The position numbers and the translations under genes were made by a program. The notes beneath the pieces are model-generated. The model had not been told where the DNA came from, made no database searches, and was given only the letters and a program-made list of their open reading frames with translations. This document shows positions 7,265 through 12,494 of a DNA stretch of 12,494 nt, piece after piece. The DNA is from Wenzhouxiangellaceae bacterium (lineage in GTDB: Bacteria > Pseudomonadota > Gammaproteobacteria > Xanthomonadales > Wenzhouxiangellaceae): assembly GCA_023258355.1 (NCBI GenBank), contig JALQZL010000038.1:1-12494 (forward strand), in the 5' to 3' direction. Every line of letters begins with the position of its first letter. The stretch's first letter is position 1.

Positions 7265-8294
7265 TAACCGCTGGTAGGTCGAGCGGTTGCAGGCAGTCTA
7301 AGAAATGCCTCGAGCATGCGGCCCATGAAAACTGTTGGGCATAAGCCCGACAGTCTTCTGGGTCTAACGCGATGGCTCGGCGCATCGCTTTTGATAGGTC
7401 TTGGTCTAGGGCGCCGGTTTTACCATCCTCCACCACATCAATAGGACCTGGGACAGGGTAGGCGGCCACAGGTACGCCTGCGGCCATGGCTTCTAGCATC
7501 ACTAATCCAAGCGTATCTGTCTTGCTTGGAAACACAAACACATCTGCATTAGCCACAGACTGTGCCAAACGTTCACCATGTTGGTAACCCGTGAAAACAG
7601 CCTCGGGATACTTGGCTTCGAGTGCCGCTCGACTCGGGCCATCGCCGACCACCATTTTGGTTCCATGGAAGGGAGCGGCCAGAAATTCCTCAATGGACTT
7701 TTCAGCGGCTACCCTACCGACGTAGATGGCCACAGGCCTGGCAAACGCCGCTTGTTTAGGGCGTGGCTTAAACAGGTCAATATCGACCCCACCTGGCCAG
7801 ATGACCAGATGACGAAAGCCATAGGCCTCCAGATCTTGCTTCTGTGATTGGGAGCGGACCAGTGTGCGAGTGGCTTTGCTGTGGAATCGGCGAAGCCAAG
7901 CGTAAGTCCATGCCAGTGGAATAGGCACCCTCAGCCGAATGTACTCTGGAAAACGCGTGTGACACGATGTGGTGAAGGCGATGTGTCGCTTCATGCACCA
8001 AGACCGCGCGCCCCACCCCAATGGTCCTTCAGTGGCGATGTGCACACAATCAACGCCCGAGCGTGCGTGCTCATCTAATAAGGCTCGCAAACGCCGAGTG
8101 ATACCGACAGACAGTCGGATTTCAGAATAGCCTGGGCAAGGAATCGTCTTGAATCGATCGGGCCCAATCACACTCACCCGATGACCCATCGCCTCCAACT
8201 GTGCCTGGGTGTTTTTAATCGTACGAACCACCCCATTGACTTGCGGCGTCCAAGCATCTGTGATGATCAATATGTGCATTGAGTAATGAGTCAT
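7239..8294 (-). CDS. Glycosyltransferase family 4 protein, MgtA-like alpha-mannosyltransferase type
   Basis: A 351-residue GT-B glycosyltransferase. The N-terminal acceptor domain begins ILIITDAWTPQVNGVVRT (8-25), with the glycine-rich turn after the first strand, and contains HIATEGPLGWGAR (85-97) and TSCHTRFPEY (109-118). These blocks are typical of the subfamily annotated as GDP-mannose-dependent or lipid-linked glycosyltransferases. The donor domain has YVGRVAAEKSIEEFL (191-205), VVGDGP (215-220) and FPSKTDTLGLVMLEAMAAG (255-273). The family EX7E motif appears as D260-X7-E268, which I believe is normal in this subfamily. There is no membrane segment; it probably works at the inner face of the membrane on a lipid acceptor, but donor and acceptor cannot be read. 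Start is ATG 8294 or ATG 8279, the latter giving the more usual MHILIITDAW; neither has a good ribosome site. It is divergent from a PAP2 phosphatase. Confidence 0.88.
   Translation of the reverse strand: MTHYSMHILIITDAWTPQVNGVVRTIKNTQAQLEAMGHRVSVIGPDRFKTIPCPGYSEIRLSVGITRRLRALLDEHARSGVDCVHIATEGPLGWGARSWCMKRHIAFTTSCHTRFPEYIRLRVPIPLAWTYAWLRRFHSKATRTLVRSQSQKQDLEAYGFRHLVIWPGGVDIDLFKPRPKQAAFARPVAIYVGRVAAEKSIEEFLAAPFHGTKMVVGDGPSRAALEAKYPEAVFTGYQHGERLAQSVANADVFVFPSKTDTLGLVMLEAMAAGVPVAAYPVPGPIDVVEDGKTGALDQDLSKAMRRAIALDPEDCRAYAQQFSWAACSRHFLDCLQPLDLPAVTNGATDHR
7266..7288 (+). terminator. Stem-loop just after the acs stop, inside the convergent gene
   Basis: AACCGCT (7266-7272) and AGCGGTT (7282-7288) form a perfect 7-bp stem with a 9-nt loop, starting 2 nt after the acs TAG. 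No T-run follows. It lies within the last codons of the glycosyltransferase. It is a possible 3'-end structure for the acs transcript; chance occurrence is not excluded. Confidence 0.3.
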
Positions 8295-8355
8295 GGTGAC
8301 TTAGCTTGCGTTGGATGCATGACAGATTAATGACACAGCAAGTGGTCATGCACCG

Positions 8356-8381
8356 AACGCCGTCCAACTGGCGACGGCGTT
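8356..8381. repeat. Perfect 9-bp inverted repeat between divergent genes
   Basis: AACGCCGTC (8356-8364) and GACGGCGTT (8373-8381) are exact reverse complements around an 8-nt loop (CAACTGGC). The element sits in the 178-bp region between the glycosyltransferase and PAP2 starts, so it cannot be a terminator for either gene. It could be an operator, an attenuator-like leader structure, or part of a small RNA. I found no strong sigma-70 promoter on either strand around it; the rest of this gap shows nothing I can assign. Confidence 0.45.
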
Positions 8382-8472
8382 AAATGAGGGGCTGTCACTA
8401 AAGATTCAGATTACTGCCATCAATTTGTCGTCAATGACAATCAATCTAGACATGTTCCACAGGGGAATGATG

Positions 8473-9021
8473 ATGATGGCAATGTTAGAAAAGTTAGATC
8501 AGCTGGACTATCAAATCTGTCGAACTTTTAATCAAGCACTGCAGTGGTCCAGTGTCCATCGTTTTTTTGGCCTAATTAGTCGTCTAGGCGATGGGCCAGT
8601 GTGGTATGTCTTGATGATCACCTTGCCGATCATGGCATGGCTGACAAACACCACTGAAGGCTACTATGCCAGCGGGTCATTGTTAGTCTCAGGGCTAGCT
8701 GGCTTGATGCTGTACCGGTTCTTAAAAGACCGCTTGGCACGCGAACGGCCTTTTATTGCCTATCACGATATTGATTGTCGGCATCAGCCACTTGACCGAT
8801 ACAGTTTCCCATCAGGCCATACACTTCATGCCGTGATGTTTACTACCATCACAGTGGCATGGTTTCCAATTATGGGGATTGTTTTGGTGCCCCTGACCAG
8901 CCTGATCGCACTGTCTCGGCTGGTGTTGGGTCTCCACTACCCCACCGATGTCATTGTCGGCGCGTTCATTGGTTTCGGACTCGCCCAATACATGCTCATC
9001 CTTCTTCCTCCTCTCAGCTGA
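8473..9021 (+). CDS. PAP2-superfamily membrane phosphatase
   Basis: A small polytopic protein (182 residues from this start) with the full lipid-phosphatase signature: KX6RP (K85 to R92-P93), PSGH (113-116) and SRX5HX3D (S148, R149, H155, D159). H155 is the expected phosphohistidine nucleophile and H116 the acid. Several hydrophobic stretches surround these motifs. The family removes phosphates from phosphatidate, phosphatidylglycerophosphate or undecaprenyl pyrophosphate at the membrane; the substrate here is unknown. The start is uncertain. The reading frame is open from a TTG at 8425, with ATGs at 8434 and 8452 and four tandem ATGs at 8467-8478. AGGGG (8461-8465) is the only good ribosome site and fits ATG 8473 (7 nt). 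It is divergent from the glycosyltransferase, suggesting linked envelope lipid or glycan work, and ends 9 bp from the degQ stop. Confidence 0.88.
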   Translation: MMAMLEKLDQLDYQICRTFNQALQWSSVHRFFGLISRLGDGPVWYVLMITLPIMAWLTNTTEGYYASGSLLVSGLAGLMLYRFLKDRLARERPFIAYHDIDCRHQPLDRYSFPSGHTLHAVMFTTITVAWFPIMGIVLVPLTSLIALSRLVLGLHYPTDVIVGAFIGFGLAQYMLILLPPLS

Positions 9022-9037
9022 TCGATCGCATCAGCTG
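9015..9037. terminator. Stem-loop containing both convergent stop codons (PAP2/degQ)
   Basis: CAGCTGAT (9015-9022) and ATCAGCTG (9030-9037) form a perfect 8-bp stem with the 7-nt loop CGATCGC. The PAP2 TGA (9019-9021) lies in one arm and the degQ stop (9031-9033) in the other. Being symmetric, it could end or protect both transcripts. No T-run follows on either strand, so it is not a canonical intrinsic terminator. Confidence 0.4.
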
Positions 9038-10428
9038 TCATCTGCAGAAAGTGGCACGCGGTAGGCCACGCCTCGGCGCTGAATCTCAAGCTCCAATGGC
9101 TGATCCTCCCGCATGGGAAACCTGGCGCGCATGGATTGAAGGTCTCGCACAACGCGACCATTAACAGCCACGATTAAATCCCCCGCGCGAAGCCCAGCAC
9201 CCCAAGTCGGGGTATTCCTTCTGACCTCTTCAATGACCACGCCACGTACCCGCTGCCCCTCTGGCACGCGCACCAAAGTCAGCCCGTCGAGACGCCTGTC
9301 GAGTCGCTGTCCACTGATTCTGGCGTCTAGATTTTCTTCAATAGCCACCGCCACATCAATGGTCTCGCCTTCCCGCCAAAGTCGCATTTGAATCGTTTGA
9401 TCAACAGGCAATAACCCTTCGATATTTCGCATGGCTTGTTGTTGTTTGATCTCCCGTCCATCAATGGCCATGATCACATCACCGACCTTCACCCCGGCCT
9501 TATCGAGTGATCCGCCGGTGCTGACTGATCTCACGATAACGCCAGATTGCCCGGGAATATTCAAGGCTTGCCGAAGCGCCTCATCAATGGTCTGCACGTC
9601 GACGCCCAAACTGCCACGGCGCACCTCCCCAAATTGAATCAGCTGATCTAACACATAGCGTGCAGTGGAGGCAGGCACAGCAAAGCCAATCCCCACGTTG
9701 CCCCCTGACGGTGTGAAGATAGCGGTATTGATGCCAATCAGCTCGCCTCGGAGATTGATTAAGGCCCCACCTGAATTTCCTGGATTAATAGAGGCATCGG
9801 TTTGGATAAAGTTTTGATACTCCAAACCCCTGAGTCCTGACCGACCTAGGGCTGAAACAATCCCCGAGGTCACGGTTTGGCCCAACCCAAACGGATTGCC
9901 CACAGCCACGACAAAGTCCCCTACTCTCAGAGCACTTGAGTCGGATAACACGAGCTCACTTAATGTCAAATCTGATGACAGTGCTGAAGGCTCGAGTTGA
10001 ATCACCGCCAGATCGGTGTCACGGTCTGCACCAATGAGTCGACCATTAAACTCACGGCCATCTTGCAAGGTCACCGCAATATCTTCAGCGTTATTAATCA
10101 CATGGTTGTTGGTCAAAATAATGCCTTTTTCGGCATCGACGATGACGCCTGAACCCAGTGATTGCTGAATACGCTCTCGAGGAACCGAGGGGAAGTCAAA
10201 AAAACGCCTAAAAAAAGGATCATCTGCGAACGGACTTGTCCGCACCTGAACCCGTGTTCGGCTATAAATATTGACCACCGCAGGTGTGACATCTTCTAAA
10301 AGGGGCGCCAAGCTGGGCAAAGGCTGCCCATCTACTGACATCGGCAAAGTGGCATGCACCGATGAGCCAAGCATCACAGAGACGAGACAAGACATCGCCA
10401 CAAGGCTGACCTTGACTTTGTGCATCAT
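9031..10428 (-). CDS. degQ: Periplasmic trypsin-like serine protease DegQ/DegP (HtrA family)
   Basis: A 465-residue envelope quality-control protease. Residues 1-26 look like a Sec signal peptide ending SSVHA, with cleavage after A26. The protease domain has the triad H109 (TNNHV), D139 (RDTDLAV) and S219 (NPGNSGGAL). Two PDZ domains follow, at about 272-365 (with AGVKVGDVIMAIDG) and 385-462 (with AGLRAGDLIVAVNG). The loop before the protease core is short (SPFADDPFFRRFFDFPS), which favours DegQ over DegP, although MucD or DegP naming is possible. The frame is open upstream to 10668, but that part is unlike the family and overlaps the divergent gene. ATG 10428 (or 10425) gives the signal peptide and has AGGT just upstream. 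Upstream lies a candidate promoter and a pair of palindromes. Confidence 0.93.
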   Translation of the reverse strand: MMHKVKVSLVAMSCLVSVMLGSSVHATLPMSVDGQPLPSLAPLLEDVTPAVVNIYSRTRVQVRTSPFADDPFFRRFFDFPSVPRERIQQSLGSGVIVDAEKGIILTNNHVINNAEDIAVTLQDGREFNGRLIGADRDTDLAVIQLEPSALSSDLTLSELVLSDSSALRVGDFVVAVGNPFGLGQTVTSGIVSALGRSGLRGLEYQNFIQTDASINPGNSGGALINLRGELIGINTAIFTPSGGNVGIGFAVPASTARYVLDQLIQFGEVRRGSLGVDVQTIDEALRQALNIPGQSGVIVRSVSTGGSLDKAGVKVGDVIMAIDGREIKQQQAMRNIEGLLPVDQTIQMRLWREGETIDVAVAIEENLDARISGQRLDRRLDGLTLVRVPEGQRVRGVVIEEVRRNTPTWGAGLRAGDLIVAVNGRVVRDLQSMRARFPMREDQPLELEIQRRGVAYRVPLSADDS

Positions 10429-10471
10429 CACACCTGCCTGGCATTGAGTCATTTGTTTGTCATTGAGTACG

Positions 10472-10501
10472 GTTATCGTCATGATGTCTGGCCTTTGTAA
10501 A
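10472..10501 (-). promoter_or_regulatory. degQ: Candidate promoter for degQ
   Basis: On the minus strand TTTACA (10501-10496, 5 of 6) and GATAAC (10477-10472, 4 of 6) are spaced by 18 bp, giving a leader of roughly 35-40 nt. This is only a fair match. Confidence 0.3.
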
Positions 10502-10502
10502 G

Positions 10503-10512
10503 TCTGATCAGA
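10503..10512. repeat. 10-bp perfect palindrome in the degQ/HNH divergent region
   Basis: TCTGATCAGA is self-complementary. Its right half also pairs with CTGAT at 10516-10520 across AAAA, giving overlapping dyads. It lies 11 bp from the second inverted repeat (10523-10545) and next to the degQ promoter candidate. An operator-like role is inferred only. Confidence 0.3.
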
Positions 10513-10522
10513 AAACTGATGG

Positions 10523-10545
10523 CATCTTGACAAGTTTTCAAGATG
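10523..10545. repeat. Inverted repeat CATCTTGA-N7-TCAAGATG over a -35 element
   Basis: Perfect 8-bp arms (10523-10530 and 10538-10545) flank CAAGTTT. The left arm and loop contain the consensus -35 TTGACA of the HNH promoter candidate, so a dimeric regulator bound here would cover that -35. Confidence 0.4.
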
Positions 10546-10554
10546 ACTTGCAAT
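10527..10554 (+). promoter_or_regulatory. Candidate sigma-70 promoter for the HNH-exonuclease operon
   Basis: A full consensus -35, TTGACA (10527-10532), is followed after 16 bp by TGCAAT (10549-10554, 4 of 6). Initiation would fall near 10561, leaving a leader of about 60 nt to ATG 10622. The -35 is embedded in the inverted repeat 10523-10545, which suggests regulation. Confidence 0.42.
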
Positions 10555-10621
10555 TGTAGCCAAACGATGGTGAGATACTGACATAACAGTTGTTGACCAG
10601 ATGGAGCGATCTTCGACGATC

Positions 10622-11233
10622 ATGGCACCACTCGACCAACAAGTGCTTCGAACCGATGTCACCGGCATGCCGCTGGAGTGGATCGGCTACCAAGATGCTG
10701 TCAAATTGATCGTTCTCGGTCAGGTCAGCTACACCCTAGGCTCTGTCATTTATTCCCTCCAAGGTGGCCACAACGCTAAAACAGGTCACCGCACCAAAAT
10801 CGGCGTCAATGCCATTATGGCAACCCAAGGCACCCATCCTAACGCCCACAAATTCTATGATTGCTACACACCCCCGCTATCTAATCGGGCGCTGTTTAAA
10901 AGAGATGCCAATGTGTGTCTTTACTGTGGTACTCAGTTTATGACGCGCGACTTATCGAGAGATCATGTGAAACCCTTGTCTCAAGGTGGGATTGATACTT
11001 GGGAAAATGTCGTCACGGCTTGCAAACGCTGCAATAACCACAAAGGCTCTAAAACGCCAGAAGAGGCGAACATGCAATTGATTGCGATCCCCTTCGCGCC
11101 AACCCATGCCGAGTATGTCTACCTCCAAGGCCGTCGAATCTTGGCCGATCAAATGGAGTTTTTGTTAGCTCACTTCCCAAGAAACAGCTTGTTGCGTCAA
11201 CGCTTGACAAATACAGCGCTCACCAGCGCATAA
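10622..11233 (+). CDS. HNH endonuclease family protein
   Basis: A 203-residue protein with a C-terminal HNH domain of the zinc-ribbon type. CLYCG (C99, C102) and CKRC (C134, C137) form the zinc site. The catalytic DH pair is D114-H115 (SRDHVKPLSQGG), with N129 (WENVV) and H140 (CNNHKG) completing the motif. The N-terminal 60 residues (TDVTGMPLEWIGYQDAVKLI, 11-30) resemble the domain seen in short chromosomal HNH proteins of gammaproteobacteria, whose role is not established. All nuclease residues are present, so it should be an active metal-dependent nuclease, with unknown target. ATG 10622 was preferred over ATG 10601 because relatives begin close to this point; neither has a good ribosome site. 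The downstream exonuclease gene starts 6 bp after its stop, so the two are almost certainly co-transcribed. Confidence 0.85.
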   Translation: MAPLDQQVLRTDVTGMPLEWIGYQDAVKLIVLGQVSYTLGSVIYSLQGGHNAKTGHRTKIGVNAIMATQGTHPNAHKFYDCYTPPLSNRALFKRDANVCLYCGTQFMTRDLSRDHVKPLSQGGIDTWENVVTACKRCNNHKGSKTPEEANMQLIAIPFAPTHAEYVYLQGRRILADQMEFLLAHFPRNSLLRQRLTNTALTSA

Positions 11234-11239
11234 TCGCTT

Positions 11240-12142
11240 ATGCCTAATTCGTCTCCGACCTACCTGGTCGACGCCAGTGTTTATATTTTTCGTGCTTGGT
11301 TTTCAATGCCTGAGGGCTTTGAGAACCCGCAGGGACAGCCCACCAATGCGGTCTATGGCTTTGCGCGTTTTCTCTGTGAGCTAATCGAACAAACACAAAC
11401 CACTCAATTGGCGGTGGCATTTGATGAATCACTGACCTCATCTTTCAGAAATGAGCTCTATCCAGACTACAAAGCCAATAGAGACCCCGCACCAGAGGAT
11501 CTCAAACGACAATTTGCATGGTGTCGAGACTTGGTCCAGAGCTTGGGCATTCCTGCCTACTGGTCAGATCGCTTTGAGGCGGATGACCTGTTGGCATCAC
11601 TGGCGCGGCACTGCCAACAGACAAACCGTTCGGTCTGTGTCGTCACAGGAGACAAAGACCTGGCGCAATTGGTGAGTGGTGATGGCGATACATGGTGGGA
11701 TTTTGCACGTAACCGCCGACTTGACCATGCCGGTGTGTTTAATCACTTTGGCGTCTATCCCCATCAAATCGCAGACTTTCTCGCACTCACCGGCGATGCC
11801 GTGGATAACATCCCGGGTGTGCCTGGCATTGGTGCAAAGACAGCGGCCGCGCTTTTAAATCACTTTGAGAGTTTAGAGGCCGTGCTGAGTCGAATAGATG
11901 AGATTGAGTGGCTCAGTTTACGTGGGGCACAGCGTGTGGCCAAAGCGCTCCGAGAACACGAAGCGCTGGTTAGAGTGTCTAGACAACTGACTGGGCTGGC
12001 TGACGATATCCCAGATGTTCACGCCGAACCACGCATCGATCGCATGGCGCCCTCATCTGACGCTTTAGATGCGCTCTTAGATGCGCTGGGTTTCGGGACA
12101 CCGCTAAGAAAGCGTCTCCATAACTTAGCGCTGACCACCTAG
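11240..12142 (+). CDS. 5'-3' exonuclease / flap endonuclease, stand-alone Pol I N-domain type (ExoIX/Xni-like)
   Basis: A 300-residue structure-specific nuclease homologous to the N-terminal domain of DNA polymerase I. The acidic metal-binding set is complete: D11 (YLVDAS), D62 (AFDES), E113, D115 and D116 (FEADDLL), D138 and D140 (VTGDKDL), D186 and D189 (TGDAVDN). The helix-hairpin-helix DNA-binding loop IPGVPGIGAKTAAALL follows (191-206), and YPDYKANR (74-81) is the usual substrate-contacting block. It is longer than E. coli Xni (about 250 residues), and the complete acidic set argues for a catalytically active enzyme acting on 5' flaps or RNA-DNA ends in replication and repair. It starts 6 bp after the HNH gene, with no clear ribosome site, so translation is probably coupled. 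Its 3' end overlaps the convergent partial gene by 18 bp. Confidence 0.92.
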   Translation: MPNSSPTYLVDASVYIFRAWFSMPEGFENPQGQPTNAVYGFARFLCELIEQTQTTQLAVAFDESLTSSFRNELYPDYKANRDPAPEDLKRQFAWCRDLVQSLGIPAYWSDRFEADDLLASLARHCQQTNRSVCVVTGDKDLAQLVSGDGDTWWDFARNRRLDHAGVFNHFGVYPHQIADFLALTGDAVDNIPGVPGIGAKTAAALLNHFESLEAVLSRIDEIEWLSLRGAQRVAKALREHEALVRVSRQLTGLADDIPDVHAEPRIDRMAPSSDALDALLDALGFGTPLRKRLHNLALTT

Positions 12143-12494
12143 CTGGCGACGAGCCGCCTCACCCACTGCCTCGAGTGAGGCATCCACCGTATCCACTTTT
12201 AAAATCGTCACATCAGGCATTGGCCTTTTGATTGGGCGGCCTGTTTCATCGACATACGCCCAGTGGCTGTTGGCGAACATGTACAGATCGGTCCCGTCCA
12301 TGGCCCCATAGTTTGGGCTATCAAAGGCTTCTAGGGCTGCAACCACAGGCGTTACCGCCACCACACCCAAGCCATCACTCCCTAACTGAAGGCGTAACAC
12401 TCGGTCTGGTGCGATCCCGTTTTGGATGGCAATCAAGGACCCATCACTGGCGTACAAGCCGTCAATGCCGCCTAGGTTGAGTGTTTCTGGAATC
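12125..12494 (-). CDS. C-terminal part of an unassigned protein, possibly beta-propeller (5' end outside window)
   Basis: This is 123 codons of an open frame that enters from the right edge and stops with TAA at 12127-12125. No reliable start is present: the TTG at 12457 is an internal Leu codon, since the frame continues upstream as IPETLNLGGIDGL to the edge. The visible repeats GGIDGLYASDGSLIAIQNG and MDGTDLYMFANSHW look like blade strands of a lactonase/NHL-type six-bladed beta-propeller, and the segment APDRVLRLQL is typical of such proteins. This is resemblance only; no catalytic residue can be assigned. It overlaps the exonuclease gene tail to tail by 18 bp. Confidence 0.6.
   Translation of the reverse strand, partial: IPETLNLGGIDGLYASDGSLIAIQNGIAPDRVLRLQLGSDGLGVVAVTPVVAALEAFDSPNYGAMDGTDLYMFANSHWAYVDETGRPIKRPMPDVTILKVDTVDASLEAVGEAARRQLGGQR
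12167..12182 (+). terminator. Short hairpin downstream of the exonuclease gene
   Basis: TGCCTC (12167-12172), loop GAGT, GAGGCA (12177-12182) form a 6-bp stem with a four-base loop 25 nt after the exonuclease TAG. An alternative pairing of GCCTCAC with GTGAGGC is also possible. There is no T-run, and it lies within the convergent gene. A weak terminator candidate. Confidence 0.22.

Noticed and set aside
10503..10543. Sigma-E-like promoter for degQ on the minus strand (AAAACTT ... TCTGA)
   Set aside because: The spacer is 19 bp, longer than the usual 16-17, and the -35 is only partial, so I do not claim sigma-E control.
10429..10668. 80-residue N-terminal extension of the degQ frame
   Set aside because: It would bury the signal peptide, overlaps the divergent HNH gene start and covers the regulatory region. 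ATG 10428 gives a normal Sec leader.
12458..12494. Treating TTG 12457 as the start of the right-edge gene
   Set aside because: The frame stays open to the window edge with propeller-like residues, so the TTG is an internal Leu codon and the gene is partial.
1..12494. Mobile element, CRISPR array, toxin-antitoxin or defence island
   Set aside because: No transposase, integrase, direct-repeat array, terminal repeats or tRNA-flanked insertion was seen; the gene content is core-like. The HNH gene alone is not evidence of a defence island.

Overview
The window looks like chromosomal core DNA from a gammaproteobacterium, probably free-living or marine. The evidence is an acetyl-CoA synthetase very close to the enterobacterial type (active-site lysine and pocket tryptophan fall at the Salmonella numbering), a 67K-type SppA, a NorM-type MATE pump and a DegQ-type periplasmic protease. 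GC looks moderate, a little above half by eye. I see no rRNA, tRNA, CRISPR array, insertion sequence or phage gene. Genus cannot be called from this sequence.

Layout. Positions 1-5200 are a block of five minus-strand genes. In transcription order they are a class IV (branched-chain-type) aminotransferase, a sulfotransferase-like protein 3 bp downstream of it, an M17 leucyl-aminopeptidase-family protein, a MATE exporter, and sppA, which runs off the left edge. Gaps of about 70-85 bp before the last three leave room for separate promoters. Divergent from this block is acs (5318-7264, +). A family-4 glycosyltransferase (7239-8294, -) converges on acs and overlaps its 3' end by 26 bp. Divergent from the glycosyltransferase is a small PAP2 phosphatase (about 8473-9021, +), which ends 9 bp from the stop of degQ (9031-10428, -). 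Divergent from degQ is a two-gene operon (+): an HNH endonuclease (10622-11233) and, 6 bp later, a stand-alone 5'-3' exonuclease/flap endonuclease of the Pol I N-domain type (11240-12142). A partial minus-strand gene, possibly a beta-propeller C-terminus, overlaps the end of the exonuclease by 18 bp and runs off the right edge.

How the genes fit together. Most are housekeeping: acetate activation, peptide turnover, envelope proteolysis (SppA, DegQ), drug/cation export, and envelope lipid or glycan chemistry (glycosyltransferase plus PAP2). The least understood part is the translationally coupled aminotransferase-sulfotransferase pair. The aminotransferase keeps the fold-type IV framework but has Thr where the family has the Glu that contacts the PLP ring nitrogen, so it is unlikely to be ordinary IlvE. 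The HNH/exonuclease operon is the second point of interest. The intergenic regions are short and carry several perfect inverted repeats, and every convergent gene pair overlaps or nearly touches.
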